Source: Bradyrhizobium sp. AZCC 1721 (GTDB taxonomy: Bacteria; Pseudomonadota; Alphaproteobacteria; Rhizobiales; Xanthobacteraceae). Taken from it: a stretch of 64,000 bases of DNA. The DNA lies in contig NZ_JAZHSB010000001.1 in the NCBI RefSeq assembly GCF_036924715.1, forward strand, positions 1,727,001 to 1,791,000, read 5' to 3'. The notes beneath the pieces are model-generated. The model worked only from the letters and a program-made list of their open reading frames with translations. It was not told the DNA's origin and searched no databases. Made by a program: the position numbers and the translations under genes. Below are positions 43,127 through 53,258 of the stretch, piece by piece. Position 1 is the first letter of the stretch, and each line of letters opens with the position of its first letter.

Positions 43127-44227
43127 TCACTCCGCCGCTTGCGCCGCTGCCAACGTCGGATAATCCGTGTATCCCTTCGCGCCTCCGCCGTAGAACGTCG
43201 CCTTGTCCCACTCATTCAGCGGCGCGCCCTGCTTCAGCCGCTCGACCAGGTCAGGGTTCGAGATGAACGGCTTGCCGAATGCGATCAGGTCGGCGGCGCC
43301 GGCTTGGAGCACTTTCGTCGCGAGGTCGAAGTCATAGCCGTTGTTGGCGACGTAGGCTCCGCCAAAGCGCTTGCGCAAGGACGCGTAATCGAACGGAGCG
43401 ATATCGCGCGGGCCGCCGGTCGCGCCTTCGATGACGTGGATGTAGCTCAGCTTCAGCGCGCTGAGCCCATCCACGATATGATCGAACAGCGGCTGCGGAT
43501 TGCTATCGGACACATCATTGGCCGGCGTCACCGGCGAGATGCGGATGCCGGTGCGCTCGGGGCCTGCGATCGCGGCCACCGCCTGCGACACTTCCAGCAT
43601 CAGCTTTGCGCGGTTCTCGATTCCTCCGCCGTAAGCATCCGTGCGCTTGTTGGTGCCGTCCTTGGCGAATTGGTCGAGCAGGTAGCCATTGGCGCCGTGG
43701 ATCTCGACGCCGTCAAAACCGGCGGCCAGCGCGTTCTCGGTGCCGCGCTTGAAGTCGTCGATGATCCCTGGAATTTCCGACAGCTCCAGCGCGCGCGGTT
43801 CGGAGATTTCGGTGAAGGTGCCGCCCACAAATGTCTTGCCCTTGGCGCGGATCGCCGAAGGCGCGACCGGCTTGCCGCCGCCGGGCTGCAGCATGGTGTG
43901 CGAGATGCGGCCGACATGCCAGATCTGGATGAAGATGCGCCCGCCCTTTTCGTGCACGCGGTCGGTGACCTTGCGCCAGCCTTCGACCTGCTCCTTCGAA
44001 TAGATGCCGGGCGTGTCCTGATAGCCCTGGCCCTGCTGCGAAACCTGGCTCGCTTCGGTGATGAGCAATCCGGCGGAAGCGCGCTGGCCGTAATAGTCGA
44101 CCGCAAGCGGGCTCGGCACCATGCCGGGCGGTACCGCGCGGTTGCGGGTCAGCGGCGCCATCACGAGGCGGTTGGGGAGCGTAATCGGGCCAAGCTTGAA
44201 GGGCTCGAACAGTTTGGTCTGGCTCAT
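43127..44227 (-). CDS. Alkene reductase, Old Yellow Enzyme family (NemA-like)
   Basis: A 366-residue FMN-dependent TIM-barrel ene-reductase. It opens with KLFEPFKLGPITLPNRLVMA, standard for this family. MAPLTRNRA is the FMN contact, and the substrate-binding pair is His/Asn in EIHGANGYLLDQF. FISNPDLVERL near the end binds the FMN phosphate. Family members reduce activated C=C bonds, nitroesters or N-ethylmaleimide with NADPH. The start at 44227 is the family ATG; further upstream sequence lacks similarity. Monocistronic; repeat DNA lies beyond the stop. Confidence 0.92.
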   Translation of the reverse strand: MSQTKLFEPFKLGPITLPNRLVMAPLTRNRAVPPGMVPSPLAVDYYGQRASAGLLITEASQVSQQGQGYQDTPGIYSKEQVEGWRKVTDRVHEKGGRIFIQIWHVGRISHTMLQPGGGKPVAPSAIRAKGKTFVGGTFTEISEPRALELSEIPGIIDDFKRGTENALAAGFDGVEIHGANGYLLDQFAKDGTNKRTDAYGGGIENRAKLMLEVSQAVAAIAGPERTGIRISPVTPANDVSDSNPQPLFDHIVDGLSALKLSYIHVIEGATGGPRDIAPFDYASLRKRFGGAYVANNGYDFDLATKVLQAGAADLIAFGKPFISNPDLVERLKQGAPLNEWDKATFYGGGAKGYTDYPTLAAAQAAE

Positions 44228-44445
44228 GTCGGAGATGTCCGGATGGATGATGATAAAGAAGAGTTGGGCATTGCCGGCAATTCTCGCAATCCCCGAGCCA
44301 TTCGGCGTGCGCAGACGAGCTGCGCACGGTACCGGCCGCGCCGGTGTCGAGCAGTAGCGTTTGCGTGCCGCCGTAGGATAATTGTTTCGAAACCGGCATC
44401 GGCGCAGCATAGGCAACCTCTCTACGGGTGCCGGATCACAGTGGT

Positions 44446-45069
44446 TCAAGCTTCCTTCATCAAGCTCTGGTGTGCGGCAAATCCCATGCGCCTGTTCTCC
44501 AATTCCGCGATCAGCCCTGCGGAATCGACTTGCAGCAGCTCGAACGTCAGGCATTCGCAACCGATGGCGCGGAGCACCTGACTAGCGGCTTTATGGGCGC
44601 TATTGCTGAAGCTCTGGTGGTCCATCTGAATTTCCAGGCGGGACTTTCGGTTGCACACCGCTTTCGCGACCGATTGCAGGCGGATGAAGATCTCGTCCCG
44701 GTAGTTCTGGGTGCTTTCGAAAGCGGCCCTGGGATCGACGATTTTCGTCCGGACGACATAGACGAGGCTGACCGCAAAGCGATCGGCGGACACCGCGCCT
44801 TGCGTGAACCGAAACACTTCGGAGCGCAAATCGATCCGCGCCAATTGGCGGCTGCCGGCGCGGATCCGGTGCCGGCCGGGCATCAGGGCCTTTTCAAAAC
44901 GCCCGTTCCGGTAGAGCAGCACGGTTTCGAACTGCTGCACGCAGACCCGATCGAAGCCGAGCAGCGCCATGACGCCTTTCCTGAACAGCGTCGAAAGCCA
45001 GGTCCATGCGCCGGCGATTAAAACGATTACAATCAAAGAAAAAACGATAGAGCCCAAAAGTTCACCCAC
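44446..45069 (-). CDS. SPFH/band-7 (slipin-like) membrane protein
   Basis: A 207-residue protein with an N-terminal membrane helix (LGSIVFSLIVIVLIAGAWTW, residues 5-24), a second hydrophobic piece, and an SPFH domain: VQQFETVLLYRNGRFEKALM, PGRHRI, then VSADRFAVSLVYVVRTKIVD and a helical AAFESTQNYRDEIFIRLQSV. SPFH proteins form oligomeric membrane scaffolds for proteases and microdomains. It lacks the long C-terminal coiled coil of flotillins. No NfeD-type partner gene is adjacent. Role unknown. Confidence 0.85.
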   Translation of the reverse strand: MGELLGSIVFSLIVIVLIAGAWTWLSTLFRKGVMALLGFDRVCVQQFETVLLYRNGRFEKALMPGRHRIRAGSRQLARIDLRSEVFRFTQGAVSADRFAVSLVYVVRTKIVDPRAAFESTQNYRDEIFIRLQSVAKAVCNRKSRLEIQMDHQSFSNSAHKAASQVLRAIGCECLTFELLQVDSAGLIAELENRRMGFAAHQSLMKEA

Positions 45070-45260
45070 TTTTATCCTTCCCTGCCGTGTTTTATCTCGT
45101 TGGCGGATACCGCGATATTAGCTCTTCTCTTGGGTCTTCCTGCGTCGAAAATAAGTCATTCTATCTGAAGTAGAACTATTCAATCGAAAAAAACTTGGCT
45201 CTCCCCGCCATTTGGATTTCCGATCGGCGCATCATGACGACCGATGGCCCGGCCTTCCCC

Positions 45261-45382
45261 GTCGTCCCTGCGAATGCAGGGACCCATAGCCACCGCTCTT
45301 GTTTTGTCGGCGGGATAGCGGCTCCGGCTTCATTTCCCAGTTCGCATTTGTGGTTATGGGTCCCTGCGTTCGCAGGGACGAC
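45261..45382. repeat. Paired inverted repeat, CCCTGCGAACGCAGGG family, copy B
   Basis: The arms GTCGTCCCTGCGAATGCAGG and CCCTGCGTTCGCAGGGACGA face each other across about 60 unique bases, extending outward to ACCCATAGCCACC and GGTTATGGGT. One arm has a T/C change in the loop relative to copies A and C. Lies in the 45.07-46.10 kb gene-free stretch. Confidence 0.8.
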
Positions 45383-45436
45383 ACACTGAATATGCCTCCG
45401 CATTCTCGCGACGCATTGCGCCCGAGGTTTTGCTCT

Positions 45437-45735
45437 CAACCTCCCGCCATCAATGAGAGGGCGCAGGGAAGACCGGGTGCTTGCTGCACCCGCGGTCTCG
45501 TGTGCCATTGCGCATAAAGAACACGCACACGAGCATACAGGTACAGCGGGAGCATCCCGGCCTTCCCTGCGCAATGGCTTTACGGCTTACTTCGTGCTCT
45601 TCCCGGAGAACGGCTCTTTTGCCTCCGTCGCCCCCGAGAAGCTTTCGCTTCTCAAAGAACTTAACGCCAGCACCGCGGCGCCCGAACCACACGACTTCGC
45701 TGTACGCTTACCGCGCGCTACGTCTATCGCGCCAT
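45437..45735. repeat. Long noncoding repeat element of Bradyrhizobium type
   Basis: About 300 bases starting GGGCGCAGGGAAGACCGGGT and including AACACGCACACGAGCATACA, CGGCCTTCCCTGCGCAATGG and TTTACGGCTTACTTCGTGCT. Its ends are partly inverted (GCGCAGGGAAGACCGGG versus CCGGCCTTCCCTGCGC). I recall near-identical sequences scattered through Bradyrhizobium and Rhodopseudomonas genomes; that is memory, not a search. Frames within it have no ribosome site. Together with copies B and E it explains most of the 1-kb gap between the SPFH and Fis-like genes. Confidence 0.6.
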
Positions 45736-45965
45736 CAGCGTCCATCGCATCTCGCCGCACGTTCGTGACGATCGCGAGCGCCCCTCAATGGGTGAGACGC
45801 GCGGAGTTATGCGACTGATTTGCCTCTCGCGTGAAGCGGAATATTTTTGATTCCCGGGCTTGACACGATTTCGGAAAATCAGAATTGATTTGCCCGTCGT
45901 GCCAATTGGTCGCAGGGCGCAGCACGAAATCGAGCTTGCGCAGCAGGCAAATCAGTTCGCGGTCC

Positions 45966-46001
45966 GTAGGGTGGGCAAAGGCGCAAAGCGCCGTGCCCAC
46001 C
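45966..46001. repeat. Single arm of the GGGTGGGCAAAG repeat family
   Basis: GTAGGGTGGGCAAAGGCGCA followed by AAGCGCCGTGCCCACC is one half of the paired element seen at 8236-8325 and 55938-56028. It forms one hairpin (GGCGC/GCGCC and GGTGGGC/GCCCACC). The opposing arm is missing here. Confidence 0.75.
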
Positions 46002-46095
46002 AGCTCACGCCGTGTTCATGTGCGCACGCTTCCTCCTTCGCTGTTCGAGCTACGGCGAGACAGGTCCGCTTTGCCGACGCTACGCTCTGCTCGAC

Positions 46096-46377
46096 CTAGC
46101 TGTACGCGGGAATGTCGACGCCATCAGACGCATACTGCCGGATCTTGTTGCGCATCGTGCGCACCGAAAGTCCGAGCACGCGCGCGGCGTGGGTGCGGTT
46201 GCCGTGGCAGCGCGCCAATGTCTGCAGCACGAGTTCGCGCTCGATCGCCTCGACGGTGGAGCCGATCAGCATTGGCACGACCTCGTGGGGTGAGGGGGTT
46301 GGAGAAACCGACAGCGGAATCTCGGGCACGGGAACACAGTCCACGCCAAGGTAAAAATCATCATACTCCCGGGGCAT
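46096..46377 (-). CDS. Orphan Fis-type DNA-binding protein, FlbD C-terminal-like
   Basis: A 93-residue protein whose C-terminal half (ERELVLQTLARCHGNRTHAA, then RVLGLSVRTMRNKIRQYASD) is the Fis-type helix-turn-helix of NtrC-family regulators, closest to that of the flagellar regulator FlbD (GNRTHAA...LSxRTxRNK). No receiver or AAA+ domain exists, and the N-terminal 45 residues (MPREYDDFYLGVDCVPVPEI) are unlike Fis. The start at 46377 is fixed by GGAGG five bases upstream. It may regulate sigma-54 or flagellar promoters without ATP hydrolysis; no flagellar genes are nearby. Confidence 0.75.
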   Translation of the reverse strand: MPREYDDFYLGVDCVPVPEIPLSVSPTPSPHEVVPMLIGSTVEAIERELVLQTLARCHGNRTHAARVLGLSVRTMRNKIRQYASDGVDIPAYS

Positions 46378-46520
46378 CAACACCTCCCGATCGACGCCTG
46401 CTCCGGAACGCAGAGCAGAAACATCAGGAATCACACTCCCCCCGCCGCAGGGAAGCGTGGGCGCGAATGGTTAACGGAAGGTTAATGGGCGCGGAAAAGG
46501 TTTCCTGGGCTTGGCACGCT

Positions 46521-46557
46521 CACGTCCAGCGTGATCTTCATCGAACAGAAGTTTCGG
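46521..46557 (-). repeat. Short duplicate of a thiC segment
   Basis: This stretch matches 47170-47205 inside thiC at about 33 of 37 positions, including 17 consecutive identical bases (GCGTGATCTTCATCGA and neighbours). On the minus strand both encode [16 protein letters not shown], the peptide following the ThiC cluster cysteines. Sequence on either side is unrelated. It lies just beyond the 3' end of the hypothetical gene 46584-46994. Confidence 0.5.
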
Positions 46558-46583
46558 ATGTCTCTCCGTTCACTTGCCACCCG

Positions 46584-46994
46584 CTACCGCGCCGGCTCCT
46601 TCGCCCGTTCTTCCGCTGCGACCGCTTCTGCAGGCTTGCCCGAGCGGACCATCAGAAACGTCCCCGATGCTGCAGCGCCCGGCACCTTCCAGCGCCCGTC
46701 GATTTCCGTCGCCTCGGCATTGACTGTGCCCTCGTAAGCGACGGCGCCATAGCCGTGGCCGGGCGGCTCGTAACGTTTAATGAACGAGACGGCGCTGCCG
46801 GATCGATGGCCCGCAATCGAGGCGTTGTGGGTACTGATCGGGCAGCCGGGCACCGTGCAGGGTTCGGTCACGTTTCCCGTGAACGCGCCACCGGTTTCGA
46901 TGAGCGTCGCCAGAAACGTGACCATTCCAACCTGCCGCTGAACATAGGTGCCGTCCCAGATACCGGTCAGGCTGTCGGTCATTGCGGCCGGCAT
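46584..46994 (-). CDS. Hypothetical protein (136 aa)
   Basis: A protein of beta-rich appearance: TDSLTGIWDGTYVQRQVGMV, then FLATLIETGGAFTGNVTEPC and GAVAYEGTVNAEATEIDGRW, ending in a charged Ala/Glu tail. TGIWDGTY...FTGNVTE suggests a small barrel fold like domains that begin with 'GxWxGxY'. No signal peptide. Two cysteines (TEPCTVPGC) are close together. An ATG at 46982 is an alternative start. It lies 13 bases after thiC on the same strand and could be read from the thi operon, but nothing links it to thiamin. Confidence 0.65.
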   Translation of the reverse strand: MPAAMTDSLTGIWDGTYVQRQVGMVTFLATLIETGGAFTGNVTEPCTVPGCPISTHNASIAGHRSGSAVSFIKRYEPPGHGYGAVAYEGTVNAEATEIDGRWKVPGAAASGTFLMVRSGKPAEAVAAEERAKEPAR

Positions 46995-47007
46995 GGGTGC
47001 GCAGGCC

Positions 47008-48930
<1,923 letters not shown>

Positions 48931-48980
48931 TCATTCCGGACGGCCCGACCTTCGGATTCATCCGGTAGCGAATGTGTGGC

Positions 48981-49151
48981 GCGAGCCCCCACCCGTCGCG
49001 CGCTGACGCGCGCGCCACCCTCCCCCGCAAGCGGGAGAGGGGAACGAGAGCTCGCGGCGCTCTCGGACGTAAATCGGAGAGAGTGACCAAGGGATCGCTG
49101 CGCCCCCTCTCCCGCTTGCGGGGGAGGGCCGGGGTGGGGGTGCCTCCGCGA
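48981..49151. repeat. Inverted CCCTCTCCCGCTTGCGGG repeat
   Basis: Two large arms face each other: CCCCCACCC...CCCTCCCCCGCAAGCGGGAG near 48985-49042, and CTCTCCCGCTTGCGGGGGAG followed by GGCCGGGGTGGGGG near 49107-49140. A central palindrome (GCGCGCTGACGCGCGC) lies in the left arm. This could fold into a long hairpin between thiE and thiC and reduce read-through into thiC. Confidence 0.75.
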
Positions 49152-49196
49152 GCGATGAAGTATCCGTTGTCACCAGATGTTTCTTCCGTCATTGCG

Positions 49197-49270
49197 AGCG
49201 CAGCGAAGCAATCCATCGCACCGCAAGCGGAGATGTGGATTGCTTCGTCGCTGCGCTCCTCGCAATGACG
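49197..49270. repeat. CGTCATTGCGAG / GCAATCCAT repeat
   Basis: CGTCATTGCGAGCGCAGCG with GAAGCAATCCATCGCACCGC faces GGATTGCTTCGTCGC and CTCGCAATGACG. This is the most compact full copy of the family in the window, ending 23 bases from the thiE stop. Confidence 0.8.
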
Positions 49271-49293
49271 GCTGTGGCTGTTTCGCAAACTCA

Positions 49294-49902
49294 TCACGCC
49301 GCCTCCGCGCTTTGGCCGAGCCACTGCCGCACCCGCGCGTCGGGGTCGGCGTTCTGGGTGACGTCGCTGACGACGGCGATCGAGTCGGCGCCGGCGGCGT
49401 AGATTTCGGCTGATTGTTCGAACTTGATGCCGCCGATCGCGACCAGCGGGATGTTGCCGATGCGCTTTTTCCATTCGGTGATCTTTGGAATGCCCTGCGG
49501 CGCAAAACGCATCGATTTCAGCGTGGTCGGGAAAATCGGACCGAGCGCGATGTAGTCCGGTTTGGCGGCAAGCGCGGTCGCCAACTCCTCGTCGTCGTGG
49601 GTGGAGATGCCGAGCGTCAGCCCTGCTTTGCGGATTTCGTTGAGGTCGGCGTCGACCAGATCTTCCTGGCCGAGATGCAGGTGCTTTGCGCCGGCGACGA
49701 TCGCTGCGCGCCAGTAATCGTTGACCACGAGTTTGGCGTCGGTGCCCTTGATGACCTCCAGCGCGTCGGTCACGATCTGCAGCGCCCCGGCGTCGTCGAG
49801 GTTCTTGGCGCGCAACTGGATGGTGCCGGCGCCGAGCAGCGCCAGCCGCGCTACCCAGGCGACGCTGTCGACAACGGGATAAAAGCGATCAGGATACGGC
49901 AT
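49294..49902 (-). CDS. thiE: Thiamine phosphate synthase ThiE
   Basis: ThiE joins hydroxymethylpyrimidine diphosphate with thiazole phosphate to give thiamin phosphate. The 202-residue TIM barrel shows the family order: [20 protein letters not shown] (near 25-44), [34 protein letters not shown], and [14 protein letters not shown]. The phosphate-binding ending IPLVAIGGI is present. It overlaps the end of thiG by 14 bases on the same strand, so the two are translationally coupled. Confidence 0.94.
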   Translation of the reverse strand: MPYPDRFYPVVDSVAWVARLALLGAGTIQLRAKNLDDAGALQIVTDALEVIKGTDAKLVVNDYWRAAIVAGAKHLHLGQEDLVDADLNEIRKAGLTLGISTHDDEELATALAAKPDYIALGPIFPTTLKSMRFAPQGIPKITEWKKRIGNIPLVAIGGIKFEQSAEIYAAGADSIAVVSDVTQNADPDARVRQWLGQSAEAA

Positions 49903-50671
49903 GCCAGAACGGTGTCCCGATCACAGGGGTGGAGGGCGAGGCGAAGTCGCGGGCTTCCATCAGGCCGGCTTCGTAAGCGGCGCGGCCGGCTTCGACGCCG
50001 AGGCGGAAGGCGTTGGCCATTGCGACGGGATCGGTTGCCTTTGCCACCGCGGTGTTGAGCAGCACGGCGTCGTAGCCGAGTTCGAGGGCGTGGGCGGCAT
50101 GCGACGGGGCGCCGATGCCGGCATCGACCACCAGCGTCACGTCAGGCAGGCGCTCGCGCATCAGTTTTAGCGCATCGCGGTTGGTGATCCCCTTCGCGCT
50201 GCCGATCGGCGCGGCCCAGGGCATCACCACCTTGCACCCCGTTTCGACCAGCCGCATCGCCACCGAAAGATCCTCGGTGCAATAGGGGAACACCTCAAAG
50301 CCATCCTTGATCAGGATTCCGGCGGCTTCGACCAGGCCGACCACGTCGGGCTGCAGCGTGTCGTTGTCGGCGATCACTTCGAGCTTGATCCAGGGCGTAC
50401 CGAACAATTCGCGCGCCAGCTTTGCGGTGGTCACCGCCTCGCGCACGCTGCGGCAGCCGGCGGTGTTCGGCAGCACGGTGACATCGAGCTCGCGGATTAG
50501 CGACCAGAACGCATCGCCGGTCTTGCCGCCGGCAGCCTCGCGCCGCAGCGACACCGTGACGATGTTGGCGCCGGAGGCGCGGATCGCCTCCTGCATGATC
50601 GCCGGCGAGGGATAGAGCGCCGTGCCGATCAGCAGGCGGGAGGAGAAGGTTTTGCCGTAGAAGTTCAGCAT
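49889..50671 (-). CDS. thiG: Thiazole synthase ThiG
   Basis: ThiG builds the thiazole ring from deoxyxylulose phosphate, dehydroglycine and ThiS-thiocarboxylate. The protein has 260 residues. [20 protein letters not shown] opens the barrel. The Schiff-base lysine lies in [11 protein letters not shown], and phosphate-binding loops are [13 protein letters not shown] and [20 protein letters not shown]. It follows thiS, separated by about 190 bases containing repeat C. Dehydroglycine would come from ThiO, encoded upstream, as in Bacillus-type pathways rather than from ThiH. Confidence 0.95.
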   Translation of the reverse strand: MLNFYGKTFSSRLLIGTALYPSPAIMQEAIRASGANIVTVSLRREAAGGKTGDAFWSLIRELDVTVLPNTAGCRSVREAVTTAKLARELFGTPWIKLEVIADNDTLQPDVVGLVEAAGILIKDGFEVFPYCTEDLSVAMRLVETGCKVVMPWAAPIGSAKGITNRDALKLMRERLPDVTLVVDAGIGAPSHAAHALELGYDAVLLNTAVAKATDPVAMANAFRLGVEAGRAAYEAGLMEARDFASPSTPVIGTPFWHAVS

Positions 50672-50691
50672 GGTGTCGCAACTTTCAATTC

Positions 50692-50835
50692 GTCGTCCCT
50701 GCGAACGCAGGGACCCCTAGCGTGAGCGCAATGGCGCTCATCGCGGCCGCGTGATCTCTCTTGTGGCGCCATGGCAGATACCGTCGTTCAGCACGAAGGC
50801 CGGTGGTTATGGGTCCCTGCGTTCGCAGGGACGAC
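50692..50835. repeat. Paired inverted repeat, CCCTGCGAACGCAGGG family, copy C
   Basis: CGTCGTCCCTGCGAACGCAG and CCCTGCGTTCGCAGGGACGA are inverted around about 85 bases. The element sits inside the thi operon between thiS and thiG, adding structure to the message there. Confidence 0.8.
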
Positions 50836-50860
50836 GTGTGGAGAGTGCGTGCGTTCATCC

Positions 50861-51058
50861 TCACCCTCCCTGTCGTGGCGTGATGATCTCGATTTCGTCG
50901 CCGGCTTTCAGCGCGGTCTCGGCCCAGCGGCTTTTCGGCAGCACGTCGTAATTCACGGCGATCGCGAAATGCGTGCCTTCGTATTCGAGCTCGGAGAGCA
51001 GGGCGTCGACGCGCTCCGAAGCGATCTCGCGCTGTTCGCCGTTGATGGTCACACGCAT
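50861..51058 (-). CDS. thiS: Sulfur carrier protein ThiS
   Basis: A 65-residue ubiquitin-like protein, MRVTINGEQREIASERVDAL to the end PRQGG. The C-terminal Gly-Gly is adenylated and converted to a thiocarboxylate that donates sulfur to ThiG. FAIAVNYDVLPKSRW and ALKAGDEIEIITP match the family core. It overlaps the end of thiO by ten bases. The ThiF/MoeB activating enzyme is not in this window. Confidence 0.95.
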   Translation of the reverse strand: MRVTINGEQREIASERVDALLSELEYEGTHFAIAVNYDVLPKSRWAETALKAGDEIEIITPRQGG

Positions 51059-52062
51059 CGCATCACCTCATTGTCGATCTGGCCGCGCTGCACATAGTTC
51101 AGCGTCAGCTCGGCCAGCGCCGGCGCCACAAGAAAACCGTGGCGGTAAAGGCCGTTGACCGCGATCTTGTTCTCGCGAACCGTGATCCGCGGCAGATTGT
51201 CGGGGAAGGCGGGACGCAAGCCCGAACCGAATTCGACGATGCGCGCTTCGGCAAAGGCCGGATGCACGGCATAGGCCGCGCCGAGCAACTCCAGCGCCGA
51301 ACGCACGCTGACGCCGGTGTCCTCGGCCTCGATCGAGGTCGCGCCCAGCATGAATATTCTGTCGCCGCGCGGGATGACGTAGAGCGGCCAGCGCGGATGG
51401 ATCAACCGCACCGGGCGCAACAGCTCGACTTCGCTCGTCTCGATGATGATCATCTCGCCCTTGACGCCGCGCAATTCCGGCTGCTCGTCGCGCGCCGAGA
51501 GCCCGCGGCAGTCGATCACGATGCCGTCGAGATCTTCCGCACTGATATCGCAATCGAACTTGATCGTGCCGCCGGCGGCTTCGATGCGCGCATGCAGCTC
51601 GGGCAGCACCTTGCGCGGCTCGACATGGCCCTCCTCGGCATAGAACAGGCCGTCGCGAAAACGGCCGTCCAGCGAGGGTTCGAGCGCGCCGACGCCGCTT
51701 GCGTCGAGCCTGACATGGCCGTTGGTGAGTTTGGCAAAACGCTCGAAATCGGCGCGGTCGCGCGGATGCGCCACCACCAGCGATCCGTTGAACGGGGTAT
51801 TAGGAAAGAGCTCGCGCCACAAATCGAGCGAGCGGAAGCCGAGCCGGCCGATCACGGGCTCGGACGTCTCTGCCTCGCAATAAGGCGCCAGCATGCCGCC
51901 GGCCCAGTGGCTGGTGGAAAGCGTCATAGCGGCGTCACTGCGCTCGTACAGAGTGACGGCGTGGCCGCCCTGTGCGAACAGCAGCGCCTGCCATGCGCCG
52001 GCAATGCCCGCGCCGATGATGGAGACGGGGGAATCCCCCCGCAGATCTGACTTCTGGTACAT
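51049..52062 (-). CDS. thiO: Glycine oxidase ThiO
   Basis: FAD-dependent oxidase that turns glycine into the imine (dehydroglycine) used by ThiG. It has 337 residues. VSIIGAGIAGAWQALLFAQG (residues 13-32) binds FAD; ERSDAAMTLSTSHWAGGMLA follows as in ThiO. The C-terminal PLYVIPRGDRIFMLGATSIE and the YRHGFLVAPALAEL ending are diagnostic. It is the first gene after the TPP riboswitch, whose aptamer ends only about five bases before the ATG, so translation of the whole thi unit is probably controlled here. Confidence 0.94.
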   Translation of the reverse strand: MYQKSDLRGDSPVSIIGAGIAGAWQALLFAQGGHAVTLYERSDAAMTLSTSHWAGGMLAPYCEAETSEPVIGRLGFRSLDLWRELFPNTPFNGSLVVAHPRDRADFERFAKLTNGHVRLDASGVGALEPSLDGRFRDGLFYAEEGHVEPRKVLPELHARIEAAGGTIKFDCDISAEDLDGIVIDCRGLSARDEQPELRGVKGEMIIIETSEVELLRPVRLIHPRWPLYVIPRGDRIFMLGATSIEAEDTGVSVRSALELLGAAYAVHPAFAEARIVEFGSGLRPAFPDNLPRITVRENKIAVNGLYRHGFLVAPALAELTLNYVQRGQIDNEVMRCV

Positions 52063-52063
52063 C

Positions 52064-52196
52064 CCTGTCCCTTCGCCGGTATGACCCGGATCAGGTTCAA
52101 AGGGTCACCGCGGTCCCAGACCTCTACTTTGAAGAAGTAGAACTGCCCAAGCTTGCGGTATCTCAGCTCCTCGTCGGAGCACCCCTCGGAACAGGG
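52064..52196 (-). ncRNA. TPP riboswitch (THI element)
   Basis: Read on the minus strand, the conserved pieces occur in order: GAGGGGTGCTCC, then GCTGAGATACC, then ACCCTTTGAACCTGATC and CGGGTCATACCGGCGAAGGG. These are the P2/P3 and P4/P5 cores of the thiamin pyrophosphate aptamer. The variable P3 arm is extended (TTCTACTTCTTCAAAGTAGA hairpin). The 3' helix includes the AGGGACAGGG that serves as ribosome site for thiO, so ligand binding would hide it and block translation. Confidence 0.95.
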
Positions 52197-52255
52197 CTAA
52201 TGTAGGCAGATGTGCCCGCGTGTCAACGCGGCTTTGCAGGAACTTGCAATGCTGC

Positions 52256-52380
52256 CGTGTCCCGGACGCAGCGCAGCGCCCTTTAGCGGTGCGCTGCTGA
52301 GCCGGGGCCCAGGACGGCTAGTATTGGGTCCCGGTTCTGCGGAGCAGCGCAAACGCGCTGCACCGCGCCCGGGACACGAG
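52256..52380. repeat. TCCCGGACGCAGCGCAGC repeat
   Basis: CGTGTCCCGGACGCAGCGCA faces CGCGCCCGGGACACG around internal inverted segments (AGCGGTGCGCTGCTGAGCC and GGAGCAGCGCAAACGCGCTG). It occupies the gap between the riboswitch leader and the lytic transglycosylase gene. Similar elements are common in Bradyrhizobium intergenic DNA, from memory. Confidence 0.65.
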
Positions 52381-52386
52381 ATTTAG

Positions 52387-52905
52387 CTATTTTGTCGCCT
52401 GCAGCGCGTTCGCGTCAGCCGGCGTTCCGACCGGCGCGGCGACGATTTTCGGCGTCGCACCGCTCGCCAGCACGGGCGCGATCTGCAGCGGCTTCTCCTG
52501 CCGCTGGCGCTTTGCGGCGTAATAATAGCCGCTCGCATAGTAACGCACGGCGCGGCCGTGATCGCCGCCCGCGGCGCGATAGGCGCCGGCGAGATATTTG
52601 ATGCCCCAGGCGAGATTGGTGTCGGGATCGCGCAGCCCCGCGGCGTCGCCGGTGTAGCCGAGGCCGCGCGCGGTCGGCAGCTTGATCTGCATCAACCCGA
52701 TGGTGCCGCCGCGTCCGACCAGGTTCGGATGATACTTGCTCTCGCGCACGATCACCCGGTGCACCAGCGCTTCCGGCACGTTGTTGGCGGCGGCGTGGGC
52801 GGCGACCATGCTTTGATATTGCGCGCGGCTCTGCGCCATTGCCGAGGGTGAAACCAGGAGCGCTGCCATGGCGGAAAGCCAGACAAACTTCAGAAAACTT
52901 TTCAT
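52387..52905 (-). CDS. Lytic transglycosylase, SLT domain
   Basis: A 172-residue exported muramidase-like enzyme. A signal peptide (FLKFVWLSAMAALLVSPSAM then AQ) is followed by an SLT domain: catalytic Glu in VHRVIVRESKYHPNLVG, then GGTIGLMQIKLPTARGLGYT, then NLAWGIKYLAGAYRAAGGDH and YYASGYY. It cleaves the MurNAc-GlcNAc bond of peptidoglycan. The start at 52905 is directly before the signal peptide. The C-terminus (KIVAAPVGTPADANALQ) is Ala/Pro-rich and unstructured. Confidence 0.92.
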   Translation of the reverse strand: MKSFLKFVWLSAMAALLVSPSAMAQSRAQYQSMVAAHAAANNVPEALVHRVIVRESKYHPNLVGRGGTIGLMQIKLPTARGLGYTGDAAGLRDPDTNLAWGIKYLAGAYRAAGGDHGRAVRYYASGYYYAAKRQRQEKPLQIAPVLASGATPKIVAAPVGTPADANALQATK

Positions 52906-53258
52906 AAAAATTGATCTCGGCGGATGGACGCGTGAACGAGTGGCGCTTTCGATTAGTTCCACCGGCGGGCCAAGATGTGGCGAAAAACGGACGGCATTAC
53001 GGCGAGATGTCTGCGGGCGATGCATGTGTTAACGAGCACGTCCAGCGGGACGCTTACGTTGTGCGTGCGATGCATTGCATCGAGCGACGTGAATCTGCGT
53101 CATGCGGACGCGCAAGGAATGTCGTGCAAAAGACGCAGTCAAGGTGTAAAGAAGACGCCGGGACAAAAGCCAATTCATTCCGACAGCAAACCTGTCCATT
53201 CAACGATATTCAAAAAGCGAGACGTCGTTACGACGTCCGAAGTCTAGGGAGATGCGCC
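52906..53258. other. Intergenic region with promoter-type sequence
   Basis: About 350 bases between the divergent transglycosylase and zinc-ribbon genes. Base composition is lower in GC than the genes beside it. Frames inside have no family features. It contains the palindrome at 53221-53237 and, I assume, two promoters. Confidence 0.4.
53221..53237 (+). promoter_or_regulatory. GACGTCG-TTA-CGACGTC palindrome
   Basis: A perfect 7-bp inverted repeat with a 3-base loop, 21 bases before the start of the zinc-ribbon gene. It is either an operator or a leader hairpin close to the ribosome site GGGAGATG. No T tract follows. Confidence 0.45.

Noticed and set aside
40662-43211. An 849-codon minus-strand frame opposite glpU, glpV and the terminator
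   Set aside because: It runs antisense through a recognised binding protein, a terminator and repeat DNA, and has no family features.
45453-45818. A 121-codon frame in the 45-46 kb gap
   Set aside because: It follows the long repeat element, lacks a ribosome site and mixes unrelated repeat sequence; treated as noncoding.
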